From Glycine soja (taxonomy: Eukaryota > Streptophyta > Magnoliopsida > Fabales > Fabaceae), in the NCBI RefSeq assembly GCF_004193775.1, contig NC_041020.1, positions 9,927,198 through 9,991,197 of the forward strand: 64,000 nucleotides of DNA, read 5' to 3'. This document shows positions 11,216 to 20,946 of this stretch, piece after piece. The position numbers and the translations under genes were made by a program. Below the pieces are notes generated by a model. It was not told the DNA's origin. It saw only the letters and a program-made list of their open reading frames with translations, and searched no databases. Position 1 is the first letter of the stretch. Every line of letters begins with the position of its first letter.

Positions 11216-14200
11216 CTAGTTATGCCGCCGTTGTTTTTTCCTAAACCATCCGGGTTCATAACCGTTCCCCAACATAACTCGGGCCATCATTACCGCTGCA
11301 TCGGACAGACAAGGCTGCCCAAAGAGGGAGTCCACGGAGGAAATGCTGACCACCTCAAAAGACTGGAAAGCAGTTTCTAACGATTCTTCTGCGGCTTCCA
11401 CATAAGGCATGGAGGATGGGCAGCTTACCAAGATATCTTCCTCGCCTGACACGATGACCAAGTGCCCCTCCACTACGAATTTCAGCTTTTGGTGGAGTGT
11501 AGAAGGCACAACTCCCACTGAGTGGATCCACGGGCGCCCCAACAGGCAGCTGTAGGGGGGGTTAATATCCATTATTTGGAAGGTGACTTGACAGGTGTGA
11601 GGGCCTATTTGTACTGGGAGATCGATCTCTCCCCTAACCTCTCGGCGAGTGCCGTCGAAGGCCCGAACCACCATTGAACTTGGTTTTAAGTGGGAAGCAT
11701 TGAATGGTAACTTCTCCAAAGTGCTCTTAGGCATCACATTTAAACTGGAACCATTATCGATGAGCACCTTGGCTACGATATGGTCCATACACTTGACTGA
11801 TACGTGTAAAGCCTTATTATGCCCTCTCCCCTCGGTGGGGATTTCTTCTTTGGCGAAGGCAAGATAGTTGTTGGCAGTGATATTGTTGACCAGCCCTCCG
11901 AAACCTTCTACCGAGATATCTTGGGCCACGTGAGCCTCGTTCAGCACTTTTACTAGCAGAGCCCGATGAGGCTCGGAGCTCATAAGTAACTCCAACAGCG
12001 AGACCCTAGCCGGGGTTTTGTTGAGCTGTTCGATAACCTTGAATTCGCTCTGCTGAATTATCCGAAGGAACTCGCTGGCTTCCTCTAGCGACACCTCCTT
12101 TCTACCATCCTTTTTCTCCGGGGGCCCCTTTGCTGGAATATCTTTATTCGAAGCGTGGGGTGCTTCGCCATCTTGTTCCTCCACCACTTTTCCTTTTCCC
12201 TTGACGTCGGCGGGTTGGACTGGTAGGTCCGGAGGTGCGAACACACGACCACTACGGGTCACACCACTCAGTCCCGTGATATTTGTTACTTTAGCTGACA
12301 GCGAGCTGACGTCAGTGACTTCTTCTTCCTTCTTCCCCGGAGGTGTATATCTCCACGGGACCGCGTGACTATTTTGGTACGGGAAAGGAACAGGTTTGGC
12401 CATTAAGGGGTGTCCGGGCTTTTGCGAAGCTGCGCTTTTAGTGAAGTATATCACCAAGGGTTTGGGCTTCGCAACACCGCTCCCCTCCGTAGATTGCATG
12501 CATATATGCTGCTCTTCTTTTCCTTCAATGCCGACTTCCAGTCGACCTTGATCTATCATCCGCTGTAACAATTCCCCTACTTCCAAACACGTCTCCATGT
12601 CATGCATCTCGCCGGAATGTAGCAGACAGGAATCCTCCTTACACCCACTATGGGGAATCACACCTCCCTTTTGTAGGGCCTCAAAGATAAACCTCCTAGG
12701 GGTTGCCACATCCCTTAAAGGTTTAGACCTGTGCTGCCTATCGGATTCAACTGCATTAACTGCTCCCCCTCCATGATTGGCGAGCGGGTTGGTTCTCACA
12801 TTGGGCCGATCCTCTTGGAAAGTCAGCCATCCAGCATCCATTAAATGTTGGACCTTGTATTTAAGGGCCAAGCATTTTTCGACGGAATGCCCCGGGACAC
12901 CCCCATGGTACTTGCAAGTTGCGTTAGGGTCATACCACTTCGGGAAAGGGGGTTCGAGGACCCTTCCGGGAGTTACCACGACCAAATGATTGGCGATGAG
13001 GGATGGCAGAAGATCTTCATACGTCATTGGGAGTGGGGTGAATTCTGGAAATGGCCTCGGAGGGAAGTTCCTTGTCGTGTTGGAATTACCGGCCGGTCGA
13101 GTCGTGTTCGGAGTTGGAACTTGGGGAGCTTCCCTCTGGGTGGGTGCCTTAGGTTGCACGGGTGTTGAACTAGAGGTATTCCCAGTATGAGCCGAGAAGC
13201 TTGGGTGATGTTGCGCGTACTGATGGGTACCATGAGGTGTTTGCTGGGTTTTGACCCACGCAGGTGTTGAAGAGACGACATGGGCATCTCCCTCCTTCCT
13301 TTTTGCCCCTGTTGCCCCGATTCTTTTGGCATTCGCGTTTGTGGAGGAAACGTAATCAAACTTTCCTCTTTTCAATCCAACCTCGATTCTTTCCCCGGCA
13401 AACACCAGATCCGCAAAGCTGGACAGCATGTAACCTACTAGCTTCTCATAGTAGAACACTGGCAGAGTGTCTACCATCATGGTGATCATCTCTCTCTCAA
13501 CCATGGGAGGAGCTACTTGTGCCGCCAAATCCCTCCCTCGCTGCGCATATTCTTTAAAGGTTTCACCCTCTTTTTTGAACATATTCTGCAGTTGAGTACG
13601 GTCAGGAGCCATATCAGAATTGTACTGATACTGCCTTAGGAAGGCGGTAATCAGATCCTTCCAAGTACGGATACGGGAAGCTTCCAAATTAGTGTACCAC
13701 ACTACCGCAGCTCCAGCCAAGCTATCCTGAAAGAAGTGTATCAACAGCTTTTCATCTTTAGAGTGGGCGCCCATCTTACGGCAGTACATTTTGAGATGGT
13801 TTTTGGGACAAGTCGTCCCTTTATACTTGTCGAAGTCCGGCACTTTGAACTTCGAGGGAATAACAACATCGGGTACTAAGCAAAGATCCGTCATGTCTGC
13901 GAACGGATAGTCCCCAAATCCTTCTACGGCCCTCAATCTTTCCTCAAGGAGATCGAGCTTCCTCCTTTCTTCAGTTGCTAGGGGCGGCCCTTCCGTGGAC
14001 AGAACTATTGGTGGTACTGCGATGTTGGGTTGAGGCAACGTGCCTGGTGCCGGCCCTTCGGGGATCGGGGGATAGAACTCGACATCCCTCCGAGCATAAT
14101 CTTGAGGGTCTTTGTGGACTTCGTCGGGCTGCTGAGGAGGCTCTCTTTCATGGATGGGAGAAGCAATGTGGCCCGCATCTTCTTGCAAGACGGGTGGTGA

Positions 14201-14494
14201 ATAGTTGGGCGGCAATCCATAAGGGTAAGCCGCTCGGTTGTATCCCAGGTGAGGGCTGCCATCGTGCCCCAGTGTGTCCCTTCCCCGTCCTACTATGTTT
14301 GAGGGAGGATGGTGCGTAGTTGCCAAGAGAGTCGGGTCTGCTTCGGCAGCCGAACTGGCAGCGGCGGCGGTGGCCGCGTTCTTCTCTATGAGCTGCTTCA
14401 TACTTAACATGGCCTCCATCATGGAGGCCATTTGTTCTTTCAGAGCCGACATGTCGGCTTTCATCTGTTCCTGTGTCTCCTCTTGATCACCCAT
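11216..14494 (-). CDS. gag-pro: Ogre A gag-protease polyprotein
   Basis: Open ORF of 1092 residues from the ATG at 14494. The frame is open for 60 codons further upstream, but MGDQEETQEQ matches the start seen in element B (MGEVEKVQEQ), so I prefer it. Order: coiled coil at about 5-45 (rich in M, E, K); Pro-rich linker; retrotransposon gag (capsid-like) domain at about 215-385 with WKDLITAFLRQY; a non-canonical C-X2-H...H-X4-C cluster at about 527-541 (CKYHGG...HSVEKC) and a second Cys/His cluster near 618-636; then an aspartic protease at about 895-995 with active-site motif VLIDNGSSLNVMP (Asp about 913) and the flap-following LLGRPWIH. The product would form virus-like particles and process the polyprotein. 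ORF1 lies 236 bp upstream. The stop sits just before the N gap, so fusion to pol by splicing cannot be assessed. Confidence 0.9.
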   Translation of the reverse strand: MGDQEETQEQMKADMSALKEQMASMMEAMLSMKQLIEKNAATAAAASSAAEADPTLLATTHHPPSNIVGRGRDTLGHDGSPHLGYNRAAYPYGLPPNYSPPVLQEDAGHIASPIHEREPPQQPDEVHKDPQDYARRDVEFYPPIPEGPAPGTLPQPNIAVPPIVLSTEGPPLATEERRKLDLLEERLRAVEGFGDYPFADMTDLCLVPDVVIPSKFKVPDFDKYKGTTCPKNHLKMYCRKMGAHSKDEKLLIHFFQDSLAGAAVVWYTNLEASRIRTWKDLITAFLRQYQYNSDMAPDRTQLQNMFKKEGETFKEYAQRGRDLAAQVAPPMVEREMITMMVDTLPVFYYEKLVGYMLSSFADLVFAGERIEVGLKRGKFDYVSSTNANAKRIGATGAKRKEGDAHVVSSTPAWVKTQQTPHGTHQYAQHHPSFSAHTGNTSSSTPVQPKAPTQREAPQVPTPNTTRPAGNSNTTRNFPPRPFPEFTPLPMTYEDLLPSLIANHLVVVTPGRVLEPPFPKWYDPNATCKYHGGVPGHSVEKCLALKYKVQHLMDAGWLTFQEDRPNVRTNPLANHGGGAVNAVESDRQHRSKPLRDVATPRRFIFEALQKGGVIPHSGCKEDSCLLHSGEMHDMETCLEVGELLQRMIDQGRLEVGIEGKEEQHICMQSTEGSGVAKPKPLVIYFTKSAASQKPGHPLMAKPVPFPYQNSHAVPWRYTPPGKKEEEVTDVSSLSAKVTNITGLSGVTRSGRVFAPPDLPVQPADVKGKGKVVEEQDGEAPHASNKDIPAKGPPEKKDGRKEVSLEEASEFLRIIQQSEFKVIEQLNKTPARVSLLELLMSSEPHRALLVKVLNEAHVAQDISVEGFGGLVNNITANNYLAFAKEEIPTEGRGHNKALHVSVKCMDHIVAKVLIDNGSSLNVMPKSTLEKLPFNASHLKPSSMVVRAFDGTRREVRGEIDLPVQIGPHTCQVTFQIMDINPPYSCLLGRPWIHSVGVVPSTLHQKLKFVVEGHLVIVSGEEDILVSCPSSMPYVEAAEESLETAFQSFEVVSISSVDSLFGQPCLSDAAVMMARVMLGNGYEPGWFRKKQRRHN

Positions 14495-14730
14495 CGTTCT
14501 AGATTTGGACCTGGTGTGATAGGGATCCCTTGCGGCGCGTTTAGTTATGGTGTTTTTCCCTAAAAAACCAAACGTGAGGAGTGGGTAAAGAAAGAAAATG
14601 CATGCTAGAGATGAAATGTAGGAGTGATTTGATTTGCACAAGCTTTTTGGAGTAGAAACATGGGACCAACTCATTTTATTTCAAAAAGGAAGTCGTATCT
14701 AGTCAAGGTCTTAGAGACCATACAAGTTTC

Positions 14731-16596
14731 CTAACGATTTCTAATTATGTGGGCCATTAAGTCTATCATATGCTGACAATAGCCGAGAAGCCCATGAATC
14801 TCTTCGGGGGCGGAGTAGGTGTCTGCCATCGCCTTGGCCTTGGCTAACAATCGGGGAAGTTCTTGACTCCCGTTCAAGGTAAGAGCAAACCGATCCATCC
14901 ACATGGTTGCCTCTTGGTGTAAAGAGTCGATCACCCTTCCTCTAGCCTCTTTTTCCGCGTATACTTGGGCATATTCGTCCGCAATCCTATGCTCGTGGGC
15001 CGCGGCTAGACCTAACTCTTCTTGGTACTTGGCGATGATAGCTAGCATGTTGGTCTCCGTCTCGCATAAACGCTGAGACAAGCTTCTTTTGGACCTTGAA
15101 CAGGCAACTAACTCCTCTTTCAAAACCATGCTATGTGCTCGCGACTGGTCCCTTTCTTCCTTTCGCAACTTGAGTTCACTATTGCTACCCCATAGAGCTC
15201 CGTGAAATTTGTTCCGGCCATACTCTTCCTTGCGAGCCCTCTTGGTCTCTTGTTCAAGGGCTCTTGCGGTAATTGCATTCTCTTCCCGTAACCCGGCACA
15301 CTCCTTCCGAACGTGTGTAGCGGCCAACTTGAACTTCTCCTTGGCAAGTTTTGCCTTTCCTAACTCGCTTTTGAGAGCTTGGACTTCTTCGTCCTCTTCC
15401 GGTGCTTCAAAACACTCTTTGCTGACGACTTTTAACTTGGCGAGCCAATCTAAACCTCGTATATGAACTTTCAGCCATTCGTGGTACCCACCAATGATGC
15501 CATTACGAATGCCTCTAAGCTCTTGATCTTTCTTTAACGGGGTTTCCCACGCCTTATGGATTCTTTGTATAGTCTTGGAATTTTGTGCGCCGAAATCCCT
15601 CACAAGGAAAGGAGACATGCTTTCTTCCGTCGGTGCTCCCCTCATGGGGTACCCTAGTTGTCTTATAGCGAGCGCGGGATTGTAGTTAATACAACCCCTC
15701 GTTCCTACCAGCGGAATGTTTGGGTATATTCCACATGAGAAAAGGACTCCTTCTTTTCCTTCCTTCCATCGGGGGAACCAACTGATTGTTCTACCTCCTA
15801 TCCCGGCCAAGAGCTGGTCCCAATCTATTCTCCTCTTTTCAGTACACGAGCGATGGCTCAGGAGCGGACATGGATGTCTTGTGTCTTGTTGGAACAAGTG
15901 TGAAACCAACCAAACACAGAGGGCGGGTAAGCAACAGATGATCCGTGCGCTACTCTTTTCGCACCTTCGGTCAAATGTGTCAAATAGATCTGCCAAGACA
16001 GCTACCACCGGACTTTCCTTGCTATGGTGGTAGGCAAGGAAAGCGTCGATTGCTGCTAGGTCTACCAAACCATCCACGTTTGGAAAGAGGACAACCCCAA
16101 AAATTAGCAAAGCTAACACATCCATAAACGGGACCCAGTCTCCTTGATTGGCCATACCCCTCGCCTTGTCTTCTAGGTACTTCTGTGGTAGGCCCGCTAT
16201 GCCGTTCCGAGTCTGTTTTATGCGGTCCAAACCTCTTGCTGAATCCTTGACCACAGTTGCAATTCTGCTCAAAGAGGGGAGACACCCGGAGGAAAGATAT
16301 GGTTTTCTTCCCCCGAGAGAACATCCTAGAATTTCCTCAAATTCTTCAATGGTTGGTACTAATTGGAAGTCTGCGAATGTGAAGCACCTCAAAGGCTGGT
16401 CGTAGTATTGGGTAAGTGATGCAATGGCTTCTATGGACACCTCTGCTATGGTCAACTCTAAGATCTTTCCGTAAGTCTTGCGGAAGGCTTGCATTTGGAG
16501 GGGTTCCATCAACCGCCCTAATTCCTTGATGCTGGTGGTATCTAGGCTTTTGACCTTGACTTGGTAGAACCTCTTGCCGGTTTGATTTGTTCCCAT
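14731..16596 (-). CDS. Ogre ORF1, extra protein upstream of gag
   Basis: Open ORF of 621 residues from the ATG at 16596. An in-frame ATG lies 36 bp upstream, but MGTNQTGKRFYQVK aligns with MGSSQKPSLKKRFYQVK of the broken copy in element B. An ORF before gag is the defining feature of Ogre elements; its role is unknown. The N-terminal half (about 30-370) is a globular domain with CFTFADFQLVPTIEEFEEIL and ALLIFGVVLFPN, resembling plant mobile-domain-like proteins (I believe this is catalogued as a DUF, DUF7745, from memory). The C-terminal 200 residues are charged and heptad-like (about 395-580), predicting a long coiled coil. It shares strand and transcript with gag-pro. That it is full length in A but broken in B suggests it was under constraint until recently. 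Confidence 0.85.
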   Translation of the reverse strand: MGTNQTGKRFYQVKVKSLDTTSIKELGRLMEPLQMQAFRKTYGKILELTIAEVSIEAIASLTQYYDQPLRCFTFADFQLVPTIEEFEEILGCSLGGRKPYLSSGCLPSLSRIATVVKDSARGLDRIKQTRNGIAGLPQKYLEDKARGMANQGDWVPFMDVLALLIFGVVLFPNVDGLVDLAAIDAFLAYHHSKESPVVAVLADLFDTFDRRCEKSSARIICCLPALCVWLVSHLFQQDTRHPCPLLSHRSCTEKRRIDWDQLLAGIGGRTISWFPRWKEGKEGVLFSCGIYPNIPLVGTRGCINYNPALAIRQLGYPMRGAPTEESMSPFLVRDFGAQNSKTIQRIHKAWETPLKKDQELRGIRNGIIGGYHEWLKVHIRGLDWLAKLKVVSKECFEAPEEDEEVQALKSELGKAKLAKEKFKLAATHVRKECAGLREENAITARALEQETKRARKEEYGRNKFHGALWGSNSELKLRKEERDQSRAHSMVLKEELVACSRSKRSLSQRLCETETNMLAIIAKYQEELGLAAAHEHRIADEYAQVYAEKEARGRVIDSLHQEATMWMDRFALTLNGSQELPRLLAKAKAMADTYSAPEEIHGLLGYCQHMIDLMAHIIRNR

Positions 16597-16632
16597 GCTT
16601 ACTAAAGTGAGACAAAAGCTGGTGCAAATCAA

Positions 16633-17441
16633 AACTCCGATATCTCATGGGTGGGATGGATGAATGCATGATGGAATGCATATGACACAGATGCAATCTA
16701 GGAATGCGGGGGTCCGGGGAATTTGTCCCCTTCTTAGATACGACGTCTAGGGGTAGCGAAATGCCCCAACGCACGTTTTTAAGAAGGCGACACGGACCCT
16801 CCGTTGGTTTGTTTACAGTAGGGATCAAGACAGAACCCATATGCAATGCCTATGCAAAAGACACAATGCGGGAATGTGCACAGTATGACAATATTTACCG
16901 AACATAAGCAAAAGGGTATATGATACTCATGCATGGCAGTGTGAAAAATGGCACGCAGAGTGTTTGCTTCGTGCCCCTATTTAAGGGACCTATAAGGGAG
17001 AGAACTAACTAGGCTTTTAGCAATAATCCCCAAGGTAGTTATATCTCTCTTGATGGTTTCTAGAGGTATCATCCCCTTTGAAGAACATATTGTAGCAGTA
17101 GGGACTACTAGCAACAATAGGTTTTCAAAGAAAAAAAGCTCTAGATGAGGGTTCACTGTAATCAAGCAAGTCGGAGACCTAGCATGATCACAGATTCACC
17201 TCCACTCCTTATGCTCCCATGAACCCGGGTATAGGGCCCTTTTTCACTCACAGTGTGTGCAAATAGTGTTGGTGTTTGTGTGCATCAAATGAATAAATAT
17301 TTACTTCATGCATACATTTAAAACGCACTAAAAGCAACAAAGAGTTTATATACACAAGAACATAATGAAAGGAAACCAACAAAGGGGTAAGTCACGGTAA
17401 AACATTGCACAAAATTAAATGGCCTAACTCTCTAAAAACAG
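16633..17441 (-). other. 5' leader of Ogre A
   Basis: About 800 bp between primer site and ORF1, collinear with 35050-35897 of element B. No supported ORF. It would hold the packaging signal if the element uses one. Confidence 0.65.
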
Positions 17442-17459
17442 TCCCCAGTGGAGTCGCCA
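17442..17459 (-). promoter_or_regulatory. primer binding site, tRNA-Arg type (Ogre A)
   Basis: The plus strand reads tccccagtggagtcgcca, the 3' end of a plant tRNA including CCA, so the minus-strand RNA could pair with that tRNA. From memory the match is to a tRNA-Arg. It lies 2 bp inside the LTR terminus at 17462, the standard position. Confidence 0.85.
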
Positions 17460-17461
17460 AC

Positions 17462-19099
17462 TGTCGCAACCTACCCTTCGGCGGGAGGGCGACACGTGAC
17501 TCGCGGGATGCGTGTTCCACGAAAGGAATACGCGCGGAGTCGCCACCAACGTTTATTTGAGGAAAACGTCGGAAAAACCGGAAAAGACGCGATCTACGAA
17601 CTTTTAAGTGAAAGGTTCGGGAGTTGTATTTACGCACGGGGAAGGTATTAGCACCCCACACGTCCGCCCCAAGGGATGGCAGCCTTTAATCGAATTTGCA
17701 AACATGACTTTGATTTTTTATGTTCCCTTTTTATGTCTCTATATCCTTTATACCCTTTTTATATTTTCTCTTTTTGTGGTCGACAAGGGTGTTTCCCTTT
17801 GCTCCTACGTATTCCTCAATTGGGATGAGAAAATCAGACCTACGTAGTTCTTTCTTATCAAGTGATTCTTTTTTACTTTAAGAGGTGATCATTTTAAGGC
17901 GTTGGACCTTAAAAATGATCCATTTTACTTAGTGAGAAAATGAAATGACAAACTTCAAAAGCCTATTTTTATGGACGAGCTTGACTAGGCGAATTGATTT
18001 TAGCCTTTAGTTTCACTTTAGTTATTAATCAATTCGATTAAGAATGAGAAATCCCAAAGAGAAAACGTCCGATTGATTTTCCGCTTTATTTTACTAAAAG
18101 ATGTCTTTTTGATTATTATATTATTTTTTACCTCTTTTTGATTTCCAACGTGGTTACGGCACGACCGAACGGTCGGAATTTATTTTAACCGAAGTTAATG
18201 GATAATACAATTCAAACGTTCGGTGGAAATTTATTTTATTTTTAAGTTAAGCGAGAAATGACTTAAGTAAAATGGCTTAAGCACGTCAACAGGGGGTATA
18301 AAAAGTAAACAAAACGAGAATAAAAATGCACGAAACACAATGTGGACCACTACGGGTACATAGAATGAATCGAAAAGCTTGGTTCGAGGTACTTACCCGT
18401 TGAAGATCGAAGAACGAATGAAGAACGTCGAAGAACGGTTGAAACCTTTGCGAAATTCTTCACGGAAAACGTTACGGAAACGTTTCGGAAGCGCCTCGGC
18501 TTAGATTTTCTTCACGGAAACGATTTTTCCAAGCAAATTCGAAAGAGAGAGAAGTGCCAAAGGGGCTGAACCCTTTTCTTCTTCACTTCCTCCCCTATTT
18601 ATAGCAAAATAGGGGAGGTGGTTGCCGCCCAGCTCGCCCAGGCGAGCCAGGTTGCTTCCTCCAGAAGCAACAGCCTTCTGGAGGAATATTCTGGAGGGCC
18701 CAAGTGGGCCTGGGTGCTATTTGCACCCCCATTTTTACTAAGTACACCCCCCTCTGCTTTTTTTGGTGATTCTTTTTTCGTAAATTTACGGAAACTTACG
18801 AATTTTGTAACGATACTCGTTTTCTTTCCGTAATGTTACGGAACCTTGCGGATTACATAATCATCCCCTTTTTGACTTACGGAATGTTACGAAACCTCAC
18901 TTAATTATGCAACGATGCTTCCATTTGATTTCCGGTGTGTCACGGAAACTTACGAATTGTGCATCAATATTTTTTGGTTTTTCGGCATGTCCTGGAATTT
19001 CACAAATTGCCTAATGATGGGTACCAAGCACCTCACAAGGACCAAAGAAAAGTCGCATGTCATCAAGCAAAGGTCCCCGGACGAAATTAGGGTATGACA
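17462..19099 (-). repeat. 5' LTR of Ogre A (1638 bp)
   Basis: Bounded by tgtcgcaacc (plus strand) and ggtatgaca, i.e. TG...CA on the element strand. About 300 bp shorter than the LTRs of B because it has a single CTACGTA hairpin module (about 17800-17852) where B has two. Carries the GTTGCTTC/GAAGCAAC and gctcgcccaggcgagc inverted repeats near 18630-18675. Confidence 0.93.
18592..18603 (-). promoter_or_regulatory. TATA box in 5' LTR of Ogre A
   Basis: Minus strand TATAAATAGGGG, inside a perfect 9-bp inverted repeat (cccctattt at 18592-18600, aaatagggg at 18607-18615). Its place in the LTR and conservation in the LTRs of B argue for a real Pol II promoter. Confidence 0.75.
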
Positions 19100-19104
19100 C
19101 ATAT
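19100..19104. repeat. presumed target-site duplication of Ogre A (catat)
   Basis: Five bases directly outside the 5' LTR of A. The partner copy would flank the 3' LTR left of the window and is not visible. Confidence 0.6.
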
Positions 19105-20941
19105 TAAGAACATAAAAATCAACAGGAAAAATAAGTTCATCAACCCGAACTAGCACATCCTCTATGAAACCTGCGGAGTAAGCAACACTTCTATTTGCCA
19201 AATGAATCACCACATCTGTAGATTGCAAAGGTCCAAGAGATAAAGAATTGAAAATGGACAAAGGCATGACACTAACTGATGCTCCTAGATCTAGCATGGC
19301 ATTCTCAAATTTACTGTTCCCAATAATGCAAGGTATATAGAAAGTACCTGGGTCCTTTCATTTCTCAGGAATGTGAGGAACATATTTACCTATCAATGCT
19401 GACACGTTTCTGCCCATGCTAATCCTTTCATTGCCCTTGAGCTTCCTTTTGAGGGTGCACAACTCCTTTAGAAACTTGGCATATCTTGGAATCTGCTTGA
19501 TGGCATCTAGCAGAGGTATGTTCACCTCCACTTTTCTGAAGGTCTCCAAGATCTCCTTTTTTGCTTCTTCCATCTTTTTGTTTGGAATTGCTCTAGGTGG
19601 GAATGGAAGAGGGATAGGAGGTTGCAGTAAGCCAGAATTACTAGAAGAAGGTCCACCTGCATGAAAATTTTTGTTAGGAAGCTTTCTCTTTTGTGCAACT
19701 ATCTCATCCTCTTTTTCAGGAATAGAATGAAGCTTGACAGGTTCAAGTGCAGGTGCTGCTATTGATGGAGGCACTTGAATTTGGTTGCCAAACCTCAAGG
19801 TGATGGCACTCAAATTTTTTGGATTCTGCACAGTTTGTGAAGGCAATTTGTCAGAATTTTGGGACTGAGCTTGATTCATCTGAGTAGCCATCTGCCCCAT
19901 TTGATTTGTTAGACTCTGAATGGAGGCTCTTGTCTCTTGCTGAAATTGCATATTCTGGATGGTCATTTGCCTCACTAATTCTTCTAAGGAAGGTTGAAGA
20001 GGAGCCTCATTTGCTTGTTGCCTTTGTTGTGACTGCTGTTGTATTGGAGGAGGAACATATGGTTTGCTTGGACCAACATCATTCTGGAAAGGAGGGACAG
20101 ACTGTTGTTGTTGTGGAGGACTTGTCCATCTCAGATTTGGACAAATTCTCCAACCTGGATTGTATCTGTTGCTTGAAAGATCATAATTATTCTGTTGTTG
20201 TTGGTTTTGCTGCTGAGGGGGTCTATTATAAATGTTTGCAGCATAAGCTTCAGGTTGCTCATTGACTCTAGATTGCTGCAAAGAAGGACAGAGATATGTA
20301 TGGTGATATGCAGAAGAACATAGACCATAGACTCTTGCAGCAGGTGCAGATTTCTGATTCATGGCAAGCTGGGTTACTAGGTTGACCAAGGCATCAAGTT
20401 TTCCTTCAAGCTTTTTATTTTTAGTAGATAAGGATGAATCCGTGGCCACCTCATGGACTCCTCTAAGAACAATAGCGTCATTTCTTGCACTGAATTGTTG
20501 GGAGTTGGAAGCCATCTTCTCAATTAGATTCCTAGCCTCAACAGGGGTTATATCACCAAGAGCTCCACCACTGGCAGCATCAATCATACTCCTATTCATG
20601 TTGCTAAGTCCCTCATAGAAATATTGAAGAAGGAGTTGCTCAGAAATCTGGTGGTGGGGACAGCTTGCACACAATTTCTTGAATCTTTCCCAGTACATAT
20701 ACAAGCTTTCTCCACTAAGTTTCCTGATGCCTGAAATGTCTTTTCTGATGGCAGTGGTCCTAGATGTAGGGAATAATTTCTCCAAGAACACCCTCTTAAG
20801 GTCATCCCAGCTAAAAATGGACTTGTGAGCAAGGTAGTATAGCCAATCTTTTGCCACTCCCTCCAGAGAATGAGGAAAAGTCTTTAGAAAGATATGATCT
20901 TCTTGGACATCAGCGGGCTTCATGGTGGAACAAACAATATG

Positions 20942-20946
20942 GAACC
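20942..20946. repeat. target-site duplication of Ogre B, left copy (gaacc)
   Basis: Identical to 37852-37856 at the other end of element B, which proves a single insertion into the Athila gag. Confidence 0.95.

Larger units (their letters stand above)
1..19099 (-). mobile_element. Ogre/Tat-type Ty3-gypsy retrotransposon A, 3' end cut by window
   Basis: Minus-strand element: 5' LTR at 17462-19099, primer site at 17442-17459, ORF1, gag-pro, degenerate pol, a broken 3' ORF, tandem-repeat-rich 3' region, then the beginning of the 3' LTR at 1-420. An extra ORF upstream of gag and a very large internal region (about 17 kb) are hallmarks of the Ogre lineage. The right edge ends ...ggtatgaca and abuts Athila protease sequence; the expected 5-bp target duplication is catat (19100-19104), but its partner is outside the window. 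ORF1 and gag-pro are open, pol is not. Sequence left of the N gap is noisy, so the true coding state of pol is uncertain. Confidence 0.9.
19100..20946 (-). pseudogene. gag-pro: Athila gag-protease, major fragment
   Basis: From 20946 leftward the frame reads HIVCSTMKPADVQEDHIFLK and WERFKKLCASCPHHQISEQL, a gag capsid region typical of soybean Athila-like elements. A Gln/Pro-rich stretch follows (about 20250-19930), then the protease with DLGASVSVMP (about 19290). A zinc-knuckle-like motif (LCSSAYHHTYLC) lacks the first expected Cys. An in-frame TGA at 19358-19360 separates gag from protease, and the reading frame continues unchanged on both sides, so it is a nonsense change or a decayed codon. 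The first codons of the long ORF here come from the Ogre B LTR and are not native. Non-functional because of two insertions and stops. Confidence 0.88.

Noticed and set aside
11042..11380. ORF across the N gap
   Set aside because: One third of it is unknown bases and it is antisense to gag-pro.
17442..17459. tRNA gene fragment
   Set aside because: Only the last 18 bases of a tRNA are present, next to an LTR: a primer binding site, as also at 35898 and 38933.
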